From Ectobius pallidus (lineage: Eukaryota > Arthropoda > Insecta > Blattodea > Ectobiidae): a stretch of 64,000 nucleotides of DNA. The stretch covers positions 152,541,269 through 152,605,268 of the forward strand of contig CAXKWD010000007.1 in NCBI GenBank assembly GCA_964059195.1. The letters are read 5' to 3'. The notes under the pieces were generated by a model. The model was not told the origin of the DNA. It ran no database searches and was given only the letters and a program-made list of their open reading frames with translations. Below are positions 9,691-19,524 of the stretch, one piece after another. The translations under genes and the position numbers were made by a program. Positions within the stretch are counted from its first letter, which is position 1, and every line of letters starts with the position of its first letter.

Positions 9691-10520
9691 TTTTAGGTAG
9701 ATTTTTGAAGAAAAATCTACCTATTGCAATGGATACCACTTTATGATTTTCGAAAAATTCTTTCATATCTTTACGTTTCATGCTCCCCTAAGTATGAAAC
9801 CACCGCCCGTTCAAAAAAAAAATTTGTGGTATTTATATATATATATATATATTTATATCTTTACACGATAGCGGCCGTAATTTTGAAGATATTTGAACCA
9901 AATTTTATTATGTTATTTCTAGGTCCAATAGTTCGGACAAGTTCGTTAATGGGCAAAATTGGCCCAAGGGGGTGGTCGGGGGAGGGGGTTGAAATTTTAA
10001 AAAATGTATATCTCGGCCCCTATGAAGTATAGAGGGAAACTTTGTTTGAATAAATTAGAGTACTCCCTATGGAGTTCACAGTGACACCAACGATTCGGGG
10101 GTTCGAGTGAGGGTGGGGGTGGGGGATGAAAATTCGAAACTTTTGAAACCACGTCTTGTGGGGTATCGTTGAAAAGCTCTTGATGAGTACTCTACAAATC
10201 AATAAATAGTTTCTTGATAGCTCTCATGTGACGCGAGATTTTAATGTTTGAAAATAATAACACTTGAAAGAATTATTATAATATCATAATTTTGTCTTGT
10301 TTAGCGGCTTTGCTAATTTTATTCATTGCTGATCTTGCGCACGGCCTCCCAGAATACTATATATCCTATTATTGTTGTCAAAACAATTGATTGTAGGCTC
10401 TTCCTCTTTACTGCAGGTTTGCCATGCCAAGGCTAAAGAAGAAGAGTGCTATGCAGCGACAATAAATTAAACCAAAAGCACTTCGAAATCTACCTCTGCC
10501 TGTAGGCCTGCCTAAAGGGA
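9691..10520 (+). mobile_element. Candidate Helitron2/HINE-like insertion (~830 bp)
   Basis: This block interrupts a ~170-bp repeat unit within a T-run: repeat sequence before 9691 and after 10520 joins to one continuous unit. The left end has AGGTAGATTTTTGAAG followed by its own inverse, a hairpin at 9695-9722. Near the right end lies AAATCTACCT, the inverse of AGGTAGATTT, but about 20 bp inside the terminus and followed by TAGGCCTGCCTA, which can pair. Inverted repeats offset at one end, a terminal hairpin and insertion between Ts are features described for Helitron2/Helentron elements. A short frame starting MPRLKKK follows. The assignment is tentative. Confidence 0.4.
10424..10465 (+). pseudogene. 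14-codon frame, possible truncated Helitron N-terminus
   Basis: ATG at 10424 reads MPRLKKKSAMQRQ then TAA. It is preceded by TTTACTGCAG, which could be a 3' splice-type sequence. A basic MPR-type start is what I would expect of a Helitron replicase, but 13 residues are too few to assign it. Confidence 0.2.
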
Positions 10521-11155
10521 TTTTTTATTTTTTAAATCTTTGTTCTTTGCTCCTAATATTCAAAGGGAATTTCTGACTCATATGTTTTTTTGTTGGTATT
10601 ACCATCTAGATTAAAATTTCAGTTGTTTGCCCCTTATCAATTACAGCTTATCCCCGGAAAACACCGAAACCACGGAAATCCGGAAAAATTTATTTCGTTT
10701 AAATTTTTGAAAATCTTTGTTCTTTGCTCCTCGTATTCAAAGGGAATTTGTGAATCATATGTTTTTGTGTTTGTATTGCCATCTAGATTAATTTTTCAGT
10801 TGTTTGCCCCTTATCAATTACAGCATATCCCCGGAAAACCACCTATATAAGGAGAAAATGACTATGTTTTCTTTTTAAAACTTTGTTCTTTGCTCCTAAT
10901 ATTCGAAGATAATTTCTGACTCATATGTTTTTTGTTGGCATTACCATCTAGATTAAGGTTTCAGTTGTTTTCCCTTTATGAATTATAGTATATATCCAGA
11001 AAACTCCGAAAACCACGGAAATCCGCAGAAATTGACTTTTTAAATATTTATTTAAAATCTTTGTTCTTTGCTCCTAATATTCCCAGGAAATTTCTGACTG
11101 ATGTGTTTTTTTGTTGGTATCGCCATTTAGTTTAAGGTTTCAGTTGTTTCAGTTT

Positions 11156-12060
11156 GCCTTAATCTAGATGGCAATACCAATAAAAAAAAACATATGAGTC
11201 ACCAATTCCCTTTGAATACTAGGAGCAAAGAACTAAGATTGAAAAAATTGAAACAAAGTAATTTTCTTCGGATTTCCGTGGTTTTCGGAGTTTTCCGGGG
11301 ATATGCTGTAATTGATAATGGGCAAACAACTGAGACCTTAATTTAGATGGAAATACCAATACAAAAACATATGAGTCACCAGTTCCCTTTGAATACTAGG
11401 AGCAAAGAACTACGATTAAAAAAATTAAAACAAAGTAATTTTCTCCGGTCTTCCGTGGTTTTCGGAGTTTTCCGGGGATATGCTGTAATTGATAATGGGC
11501 AAACAACTGAGACCTTAATCTAGATGGCAATACCAACAAAAAAACATATGAGTCAGAAATTCCCTTTGAATATTAGAAGCAAATAACAAAGAATTAAAAA
11601 ATAAAACATTGTCATTTTCTCCGTATATAAGCGGTATTCCGGGTTTTCCGGGGATATGTTGTAATTGGTGAGAGGCAAACAACTGAAACCTTAAATTAGA
11701 TGGCAATACCAACAAAAAATACGTGCGTCAAAAATCCCCTGGGCATATTAGAAGCAAAGAACAAAGACAAATTAAAACAAAGTAATTTCTCCGGATTTCC
11801 ATTGTTTTCCGGGGATATGCTGTAATTGATAAGGGGCAAACAACTAAAAACTTAATCTAGATGGCAATACCAACAAAAAAATATGATATTCAGAAATTCC
11901 CTGGGATATTAGGAGCATAGAACAAAGAAAAATTAAAACAAAGTAGTTTTCTCCGGATTTCCGGGGTTTCCGGGTAAATGCTGTAATTGATAAGTGGCAA
12001 ACAACTAAAAACTGAAACTAGATGGCAATACCAACAAAAAAATATGTAAGTTGGAAAATC
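11156..12060 (-). repeat. Tandem ~170-bp subterminal repeats, minus orientation
   Basis: Five or six copies of the same unit in inverted orientation, with landmarks CTAGATGGCAATACCAACAA and GGGGATATGCTGTAATTGAT. The turn-round point is near 11155. Confidence 0.8.
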
Positions 12061-12104
12061 CCACGGGGGGGGGGGGGATGGGGGGTATACAGTAGCCCAC
12101 GCTC

Positions 12105-12522
12105 TACTAGGGATCCGTTGTCGTATCTCTCCACGTGACCCAGCCATCTGAGTCTAGAACTTTTAATGTGCCCAATAATTTGTGGATTATTATACAAGCC
12201 ATATATTTCCTCATTTGTCCTAATTCTCCACTCACCATTTTCTTTCTTTGGGCCGTAAATCCTTCTCAATATTTTTCTTTCCCATGCGGCTATTTTCCTC
12301 TCATCACCCTTTAACATGCACCAAGACTCAGATGCATATGTGACTATGGGTCTAATTACAGTTCTATATATCTTCTTTTTACAGTTTTTGGAGAGATCCC
12401 TGGATTTCATCAGTGGTAAAAGTCCCCAGTAACATTTATTTCCCTTCTTCAATCTTTCATTTATTTCTTCTGTGGTTGTACCATTTTCTGTTATAAATGA
12501 ACCTAAATATTTAAATCTACTC
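12105..12522 (-). pseudogene. LINE reverse transcriptase C-terminal region (5' block)
   Basis: The minus strand reads SRFKYLGSFITENGTTTEEI, then NERLKKGNKCYWGLLPLM, KKKIYRTVIRPIVTYASESW, and RLRWLGHVERYDNGSLV. FKYLGS, a region like IYRTVIRPIVTYASESW, and RLRWLGHVER are hallmarks of the end of non-LTR reverse transcriptases and their C-terminal extension. The block is open except where the insertion at 12104 disrupts it after GSLV. The start codon at 12530 derives from the target duplication, not from the LINE, so the protein was 5'-truncated on arrival. Confidence 0.88.
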
Positions 12523-13502
12523 AGTTTCATTAAATAGGTACATTAAAAATTAAAATTTGAGAGAACTGTGTAATACCAACTAAATTAAATAAGTCTGCAT
12601 ATTTAATGAGACAAAATTTAATATCATGAGTAGCCTATAATTATTTTTAAACTCTACATTAAAACCAAAAATAATTTTTTAAACAGTCCACTTACAAGTT
12701 TTTGTTAAAAAATACTAGCATTCTCACTTAATTGCAGAGTTACAAAAGTATCAAAAAAGTATTGAGCGAGTTTTCTGAAGTATCGTTCGATGCCGATACC
12801 ATGCAAGTATCGAGAGTATCGAGGACCCATCCCTAGGAAATTCCATTTTTATTTACATTGTGTAGAACATACTTTATTTTTGAAGTTATTTATCATTTTC
12901 TTGTCATACTTTCAGTATTGCAGGACGCTATATGCAGTACAATTTTAAAAAGAAAAGTTTTATGTACGCTTCTTGAAGTTTTTGAATAAATATGATGAAT
13001 TTAATTGGTTTTAGTGTTCATCCTCGAAGTTTACTTTTGTATTTTCTGAGAGTAGTGAAAAATATCAGTAAATAGAAATTATGTATTACCAGGATTTTTC
13101 TATATTTTATAGAAGTACTCAATGAAATGAAGTCATGGCATGACACTTTCAATTTATTCTGGGCTATTTTTGTTTTACTGTCACATAAAAATATTTCAAC
13201 AGCTGTATGGCCTGGGCATATTATGTTATAGGCCTATATGTTGTCATTAATTATGGTACATTTTTAATGGTATTGTATAATGACAATAAGACTTAAAAAG
13301 TAAATTATGTTTCATTAAAAGTCGCAATAACAGGATAGATTATTCCTACTAAAAAATTTTAATAATTACATTTTTTCAGTTATGAGTTTTTCCCAGTTTT
13401 TCCCTTGTGTAGAAAACTATATATATCCAAGGACGGTAAATACTGGTTTTTACCATAGTATTTACCGGGGGTGGGAAAATTGTTGCCAACCCTGTCATAA
13501 AG

Positions 13503-13745
13503 ACAGAAATGTAAGGGGCGAACCCTTACTGATTCCATCGTAACCGTTGGTCTGCACAGTTACCCTTCGTGACGGGTACTTGGTCGCAACGCCGTCCTAT
13601 AAGGGTGGAAACCCTTCTCGGAGCTGTCTTGTGAAATCACATCTTGAAATAGTGCAGGTGGTTCCGGTAACTTACCCTGATGTCCAAGCTCGGTGCTCCA
13701 TGATACTGGTGGTTCTATAATATTGTACAGGCCCCCCTTTTCCCC
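13503..13745. other. GC-richer structured stretch, unidentified
   Basis: It contains a perfect 7-bp stem hairpin at 13511-13529 (GTAAGGG, loop GCGAA, CCCTTAC) and a 6-bp one at 13601-13616 (AAGGGT, loop GGAA, ACCCTT). It may be a fragment of a SINE or a LINE 3' region. I could not find the A/B boxes of a tRNA-derived SINE with confidence. Confidence 0.35.
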
Positions 13746-14540
13746 AGAGCAGAGGTAGGACTTGCTAGGATCTATAAGCTACAATAATAATCACCATTTG
13801 TTCCCCATTTACCCGTTTATTCTATTCTATCTACACGTAAAATACTAAATGCTTCCTACCATATCGCTAACTTCCCCCTTAGGGGTTCACACACCCTATC
13901 TACATATATATACGTCTTCCTCCATCTTTCCTCCTTCACCTTCCACAGAACTATATCGACTCTAACCCACTAATGCCACATCACTCATCACTCTCTTCAA
14001 ACACCTTCTCACACATGCGCTCTCCGCCGGATGTTCCAGGAATGTCCTAAATCAGCACTACTCCCTGCTTTGGAGCTGCAAAGTACTGGTGGAACTTTTC
14101 CTCAGGAACTGCTGATTACAGAAACACATTTATCATGACTAAAGATAAGATTTTCATGCACAAGATAATTTTAAATATGCTTGCATTAATACACTATCCA
14201 ATTAAGGTATGCATATATACGTTTCAGCCTAAATGCCACATATTTTAAGATAATAACTTATAATTTTAAGAGAATATTAACTCAATTTTTGTAACATCAT
14301 AACATCTTAGGTAAAATTATTTCAATTTAATTTTTGTTTTCACCAGCATCCTTCTGTAGTTATCATCTACTAAATCCACCAAAATCACTATGATGTCACT
14401 ATTTTAACTATGTCAAAAATTATTTTTTATATTGTGACACAATTTAATCATAATTATAAATATTTTATAATATTTCCTCTGCTGTCTCAGTGTGTACACA
14501 ATCTTTAAAGACTTTGGTCATGTCATCACATTAGTACTCA
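13746..14540. other. No gene seen
   Basis: AT-rich spacer without a coding trace; some pyrimidine-rich runs at 13840-13960. Confidence 0.45.
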
Positions 14541-14544
14541 AATA

Positions 14545-14866
14545 CAGTGAGTCCATTTTATGAGGAAACCTCGTATCACTGCCGCATTGCTGCAGTGCAG
14601 TGTATTACCGAAGCGGATTTGCAGAAAGTGGCAAATAATTTGTTTAAATGATGTGAGGCATGTCTTACTGCTGACGGGGGTCATTTTCAACAGTATCTCA
14701 AATAAGTGGTGAGTAATAAGCCTCTACGTGTAGGCCTATGTTATGTTATAGTCTTGATTTGCTGGTAGTAACGGAACATGGTCCCCGCCCTTGCAAGCAC
14801 AACAGCGGGGAAAGTGTGAGCAGGGTCAACGCTGTTAAAAAGTTTCCGCATAAAATGGATTCCATG
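14545..14866. mobile_element. Short TA-flanked MITE (322 bp), pogo/Tc1-type
   Basis: The left end CAGTGAGTCCATTTTATG pairs with the inverse of CATGGAATCCATTTTATG at the right, over about 25 bp with a few mismatches. TA lies at 14543-14544 and 14867-14868. There is no coding capacity. Confidence 0.78.
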
Positions 14867-14883
14867 TATAACAGTTAGAAATA

Positions 14884-15309
14884 CAGTTGACTTCCTCTAG
14901 TCCGGTCTCGGATGGTCCGGCCTACTTCTTGGAATGAGCCATCTGCACATGGAAGGGTTTCTCACGGCAGTAATTGACTAGAATAAACATGTCTGTTTAG
15001 TTTCCAGTGTAAACAAATCACATCAGTTCACTTGACGATTGCATTAATTTCAGACGTGAATTTCACTCTTGTGCCGTTAGTATCTTTTACTGTGAGTTTA
15101 ATTTTTACAGTCTGTTTGTTCGTGTAATTACAAAAATGTTCTCAAGAATGAGTTAAAAACGAAAGGATATCTTTTAAAAATTGACAAAACCAAAGTTTAT
15201 TTTTGCTTTAATAGGTTATACTTTACATGTTTAAAAGACTGCCGGACCACCATTTTTTAATCCGGTCGAGGGTCCAGCCCAGGGTGGCCGGATTAGAGGG
15301 AACCTACTG
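14884..15309 (+). mobile_element. pogo/Tigger-like MITE, 426 bp
   Basis: The ends are CAGTTGACTTCCTCTAGTCC and the inverse of CAGTAGGTTCCCTCTAATCC, with TA at 14882-14883 and 15310-15311. The CAGTNG...TCCGG form is like pogo/Tigger TIRs. A related truncated copy lies inverted at 7266-7532. It starts only 15 bp after the preceding MITE. Confidence 0.82.
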
Positions 15310-15311
15310 TA

Positions 15312-15451
15312 TAAGCAAAATGACTATAAAATATTATTTGGCAATGAAAATAAATTTTAGTTTCAGTGTCGAAAGATATATGTATGATTTTATTTTTTAT
15401 GTTGGATAATTATATCTCTGATATTTGAACTTTCATTTCAACCTAAGTTCT
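15312..15451. other. Short spacer, no feature seen
   Basis: AT-rich sequence between two elements. Confidence 0.4.
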
Positions 15452-15814
15452 ATTTGAGGAGCATCGTTTCAAAACGTATTAAGTGCACAAGTTAACATTT
15501 TTCAGGAAAGACGAAAAACGATTTACTCCCTAACCAGGAAGTATATCTGCAAAACTAAGACGTGAAATTTTAGATATTAAGGTAATGTTTCAGAATCCCC
15601 AAAAACTGAAATTGGTTTTCAATTAACGAGCATTATATTTTAGTTTTAATTTTACACATAATACGTTTTGAACCGATTTACTGGACATAATACGTTTTGA
15701 ACCGATTAGACAGTAAAAAGTAGAGAGGAGGTCAAACATCAGCTGGATTCGAAAGAAAATATGTTTTTAAATCATTGCCATTAATTGCATATATTGCGCG
15801 AAAAATTAGTATTA

Positions 15815-16424
15815 CCCTATTTTACGGACTATGAAACGCTCCGGACTATAAGACGCACCTTGATTTTAGGATGGAAATTTAAAGGAAAAGAAATTTAATG
15901 TGATTTTAAACAAAAACTTTAAAGAGGATAATATACTTCAGCATAAACAATTATAACCTTGTACAATAGAATCACTGCTAATCATTTCTAACTTAAAACC
16001 TGCGTTGTACAAAAATTTCTTCTGTACAGATGCATGGCGTAAATTTTAACAACTGAAACGAATTTTCAGCATAAAGTAAGTGTAATGGGACTAGGCTGTT
16101 TAGAGGTCAATCGCTTTTATTTAATCCACCTGGTGGAGAAAAACTCCTTTCATATAAAAGAACTCAACATTCCCTTCTTTTCGTATTGTAAACCTGACTT
16201 CCAGCTACCCTCATTTTACGATTGTAATAAGTTCACTTACGTACAGTCTGTCACAAAATTTGTAACTAAACGTTTATAACACCCTGTTTGTAACTATGGT
16301 ATTACCGGCAGTATTTACCATAATTTTAATTTTTTTTAGTGTACTTCGGACCATTAAACGCAGCCAACTTTGATGGCTCTGTTTTCAAGGTAAAAAAATG
16401 TGTCTTATGGTCCGTAAAATACGG
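15815..16424. mobile_element. TA-flanked MITE nested in the 3.5-kb element, 610 bp
   Basis: The left end CCCTATTTTACGGACTATG pairs with the inverse of CCGTATTTTACGGACCATA at 16424. TA lies at 15813-15814 and 16425-16426. ACGGACTATAAGACGCACC-type ends are widespread in animal genomes. No transposase was seen. Confidence 0.8.
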
Positions 16425-16539
16425 TAATAACACTGCTAACATTAATCACTTGTAAACACAATAAGTGCACACACTTTGAAGATAAAATTTACGCACTTTA
16501 CATGTGCATAGAAGAAACAACTTGAATTTTACAACAGAG

Positions 16540-17110
16540 CAATTCCAACATCACAGTCTTTCAAGTCCCGTTTCCTCGTGCAGATAGTCTAAATCCTCAG
16601 GATCGTCATTTTGTGGTGCTGCATCAAAATTTAGAGCTACATTATACATTTCCAAACTGTCAACCTCTCTTTAGTTATCACCAAATTTTGCTTTCACAAG
16701 TTCATCTATGTCTTTTTTCTGCATCTGACAAAGCACTCATTTTGTCAGCTACAGGAGGTTCAGACACCTTCTCCATACTTGTCAGTCGTTTCAGTAATTT
16801 TGTGAATTGTTTTGAAGGGCAATGACAACTATACATTGGCTCCATCATTAATGTGACGATTCATAGTTTTTTCTTCAAAATTACTCTCTTCATGTCCTTT
16901 ATTCCATCCAATTTATTGAACTATTTGTGGAGCATTTTATAATCTCTTATGACCCAATCATCTCCAGGTGATCTTACTTCTCCCACAAGCTTTTAATGTT
17001 CTCTATATTTTTCAGGAGTCATAATGTAGGAGTATTTTCGGAGATATTTTACTACCCCAAACAAGTGATCAGCGGCTACCCGGGCGCGATTTCTTGGGCG
17101 CTCAGTCCCT
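16540..17110 (-). pseudogene. Transposase-like remnant, C-terminal part
   Basis: The minus strand reads VAADHLFGVVKYLRKYSYIM, then TPEKYREH, a stop, KLVGEVRSPGDDWVIRDYKM, and LDGIKDMKRVILKK, followed by frame-disrupted sequence. The pattern D..FG..E..LRK...I..PE.Y followed by G.DW...D(F/Y)K is what I recall from the C-terminal half of the same arthropod transposon-type proteins as the 17990-18345 remnant. The two pieces have the same strand and the right order. The 0.9 kb between them includes probable later insertions. Several stops are present. No domain name is claimed. Confidence 0.45.
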
Positions 17111-17464
17111 AGTCCTCATTTGATAGGTTTCGTTCACCCTGACATCTATTGGCTTCAATACTAAGCTTTCATTCTGTTTCAGCATCCTTATTTATTTATT
17201 TATTTATTGACATCTTTCCTGACGCATACAATTTTGCGAATTGCTGGTTTCACAAACACGCTATACAAACACATTGTACATCCAACACTTTCCTCACCTC
17301 TTTAAGAATTCTGAATGTGCTAATTTCTGACACTCCCGTGAACTCTCATGTCAATTTTATGGACTGAAAGTTGAGCGAACTTTTCACAAAACGTATTAAA
17401 CGCGTTTAAAATTAGGCCTACAGTTATCTTCACATTTAGATCCCTTACCTCTGTTACGTTTTCA

Positions 17465-17700
17465 GGGTGGCCAGACGTCCGACTTTTGACCGGACTATAA
17501 GGCTTTTTGCTAAGCAGTCCTCCATCCGGCGCGGCTTTATGCCGGACGTTGATTTGTGCCCCTTTTCGAGACTCTGTTGGATCGGTAAAGCATATTAATA
17601 AAATTTGTATTTTCCCGTATGCTCCTGCCAATCCTAAGGTTGGTGCCGCGGAAAAACCTGAATCTATTCCTAAGGATGGCACGTTTGTCCATACGACGAT
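17465..17700. mobile_element. Possible hAT-type terminus fragment
   Basis: CAGGGTGGCCAGACGTCCGA at 17465 looks like a hAT end, and the following ~230 bp is GC-richer than its surroundings. I did not find the matching inverse end or a target duplication, so it may be a solo end. Confidence 0.3.
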
Positions 17701-17989
17701 AGCGTACTATCATTTATTTTATATAAATGCAGTTATTAAGTAAAATTAGTCAGGGTTATACCATGTAATATCTGCTGTCCAGCCGTCCATGCCCGAAGTT
17801 TTATACTATGCTAGATTACCGAAGAAATGTGTCCTCCTTTCTGACATTTTAGAAATGGCCACAACACGAAATGGTGAAGCATGTTCTGCTAATTCTCTTC
17901 TTTATGCTTAAAACTAGTCACCCAGTGTAAAAATATTGAGCCTACATTATATAATATTCTATTCCCGGAAGAAAATGACCAATTAACAA

Positions 17990-18345
17990 AAGCATGAATT
18001 ACATAGGCTATATGTTTTTATTTTGACCTCTGCAGCCATCAGCGAAGTCGTGGTGACTTAATCCTCAAAATGAACTTTTTCCAAATAAGAGATCACACCC
18101 GATGCTACCTTGATCGTCTCTCTGACACCTTCAGTCTCGTTCTATTTAAAGAATGTTGCAATCCTTTACTGATATCTGTGACACACAGTGCATAAAACGA
18201 TATTTGGCGGAAATAGTAAGCTTCGCCAATTGATAATTGCTGCTAAACATAATTGCAAACCTGTTGCAAATCAAAGCAGAAACTTCTTCTATCTGCTGGA
18301 TGCTCGCTCATTAATTTGTGTAAGGTTTTAAAACGAATTTTGTGT
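17990..18345 (-). pseudogene. Transposase-like remnant, N-terminal/central part
   Basis: The minus strand reads AHKIRFKTLHKLMSEHPADR, then SFCFDLQQVCNYV, an in-frame TAG, then LSIGEAYYFRQISFYALCVT. After frame changes it reads ETIKVASGVISYLEKVHFED. From memory, the order CFDLQQV...S...YY.RQ...Y.....D is shared with a large arthropod group of transposon-type proteins in which an acidic motif followed by GGQN comes next. That motif is not legible here. At least one stop and two frame changes make it non-functional. It lies inside the 15456-18992 TIRs on the same strand as the C-terminal remnant at 16540-17110. Confidence 0.5.
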
Positions 18346-18996
18346 GCTGCCAGATCTGCCAGTAGATGATGCTTTTTTTAAAATACCGGCTTCACACTGA
18401 ATCTGAAATGCCATGCGAGCACAAGAATAAAATGCCTTGAACAAGAATATTATGACCTTTAAAATGTAATTTTTTGATCGTTGCACTATTTCTCATACCT
18501 CCATTAGCACATTAAAAAGTACAATATAAAAATACTGTCACAATGTTGATCAAAAACCAAAATGTCGCTTACCTAGCTTTCACTTCGCGCTGTAGTTTGG
18601 TTATCCCAGTCTTGGTTCGTTTTCTGCTTCCTTTCAATCTTTTCGGAACAGCTTCACTTCCTTACATGATGATACAATGAAATAACATACAACATCTAAA
18701 CTTACGGACGAATCAGCATACAAATTATTGCGAAATATCAGCCGAAACGTGGGTTGAATGCCCGGTGTAAAAATTAAGTTGTACATAATACGTTTTGAAC
18801 CGTTCATTCCCGTGTACATAATACGATTTGATCCGATACTTCAACTTTGACAGTGAATTAACACGGGATATAACATGAATTGTTCCATTCTGAGTTCATA
18901 GTGTTAAAGAGCGCTTATGAAATATGGCGAAATCGTATCAAACTGTATTTTGACCAAAAGTGCATTTAATACGTTTTGAAACGATGCTCCTCATTT

Positions 18997-19524
18997 GTAT
19001 TACCTTGTCAATATGGCAGCCTCCAACGAGGGAAGTTCTTATATAATGTAGTCTTGAATTTTGTCCATTTGAAGTGATGTTAGCTAATGTTGCATTGTCA
19101 AATAAGTTCATATAAATAACAGAGTCAAAGAAATTCCATTTGCAAATGTCTAACTTTGCAGCAATCACAGAGGAGAAAATGCTATTAAAAAAATTAAAAA
19201 ATTTGCAAAAAAAAAAAAATTAAGTAATGCTTTCATACTTTTTGTAAAATTCATCTTGCAAGAGGGTATTTGTATTTTACATATTATAATGTGGGAAAAC
19301 TTTTGGAAAGTAAATTAATTTTTTTAAGTGGGAAATTTATTCTTTAAGATAGGATTTTTTAAAATTAAGGAATTAAATTATTATAATTGTGCTCTTCCTA
19401 GAGGTATGCAAATCTCGATTTTAGCATGCCCATACCCGCTCAAACGCCAGCTAGCAAGCAGGCAGGTAGGTTTCTTTAGGCTTGCAAAATCCCTATCAGC
19501 TAAACAACTGTAGTTGCTAAGTAT
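18997..19524. other. No gene seen
   Basis: AT-rich spacer with an A-run at 19207-19220, leading into the AT-only tract. Confidence 0.45.

Larger units (their letters stand above)
9400..11155 (+). repeat. Tandem ~170-bp subterminal repeats, plus orientation
   Basis: About six copies, two before and four after the 9691-10520 insertion. Each unit contains, in order, TTCTTTGCTCCTAATATTC, a TTTCTGACTCATATG-like segment, TTGTTGGTATTRCCATCTAG, CCTTATCAATTACAGC and a CCGGAAA...CCGGA segment. Identity between units is moderate. Confidence 0.8.
9356..12104. mobile_element. Palindromic TIR element of ~170-bp subterminal repeats, inside the LINE
   Basis: The ends share a degenerate outer TIR (ACCATGGGCTAC on the left, AGCGTGGGCTAC in inverse on the right), then a C-run (G-run on the right), then CCCGTGGGATTTTC. 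TACTA lies outside both ends (9351-9355, 12105-12109); the longer 8-bp flanks match at 6 of 8. The interior is tandem ~170-bp units in plus orientation up to about 11155 and in minus orientation from there to 12060, so the whole can fold into one long hairpin. No transposase was seen. Superfamily unknown. Confidence 0.65.
9185..12522 (-). mobile_element. 5'-truncated LINE nested in the inner hAT
   Basis: The 13-bp direct repeat AGTTTCAATAAAT (9172-9184) and AGTTTCATTAAAT (12523-12535) flanks it with one mismatch, typical of target-primed LINE insertion. The minus strand encodes the C-terminal part of a LINE polyprotein in two blocks, 12522 to about 12105 and about 9350 to 9185, split by a later insertion. 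I see no clear poly(A) tail; the 3' end is GATGGATGG. The clade is uncertain. Confidence 0.8.
9086..12835. mobile_element. Inner hAT element nested in the outer hAT, 3750 bp
   Basis: The left end is TAGGGTGGGTTGATACC and the right end is the inverse of TAGGGATGGGTCCTCGATAC. The flanks AGAAATTC (9078-9085) and GGAAATTC (12836-12843) are an 8-bp duplication with one mismatch. Both subterminal regions are rich in TCGATACTCGATACC-like motifs. Without the LINE inside it the element is only about 400 bp, so it was a MITE without a transposase. Confidence 0.82.
8010..13494 (+). mobile_element. Outer hAT element carrying nested insertions, 5485 bp
   Basis: The ends are CAGGGTTGGCA and its inverse at 13494. 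The 8-bp flanks TCGTAAAG (8002-8009) and TCATAAAG (13495-13502) match at 7 of 8 positions, as expected for a hAT insertion. Next to both TIRs are shared subterminal motifs, GGTAAATAC and repeated GGGAAAAACT. About 3.75 kb of the interior is a second hAT insertion, so the original element was about 1.7 kb. It carries only the C-terminal end of a hAT transposase, so it was itself internally deleted or heavily decayed. Confidence 0.85.
15456..18992 (-). mobile_element. 3.5-kb TIR element with 4-bp target duplication (Sola-like?)
   Basis: The ends are GAGGAGCATCGTTTCAAAAC and its exact inverse; pairing extends about 33 bp with one mismatch. ATTT flanks both ends (15452-15455, 18993-18996). Subterminal copies of ATAATACGTTTTGAACCG occur twice near the left end (about 15659 and 15689) and again near the right (about 18785, with a variant at 18818). 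The interior holds a broken minus-strand transposase-type gene. A 4-bp duplication with a GAG start would suit Sola-type elements, but this is inference. Confidence 0.72.

Noticed and set aside
10590..10850. 86-codon frame, and similar frames at 11515-11715 and 11890-12147
   Set aside because: They are translations of the ~170-bp subterminal repeats in both orientations (LPSRLKFQLFAPYQLQ-type), not genes.
13503..13640. tRNA gene or tRNA-derived SINE
   Set aside because: The GGTTCG-like stretch on the minus strand lacks a matching A box and cloverleaf at the right spacing.
17320..17682. 120-codon minus-strand open frame
   Set aside because: The composition looks random, it overlaps a possible hAT end at 17465, and it resembles no family I know.
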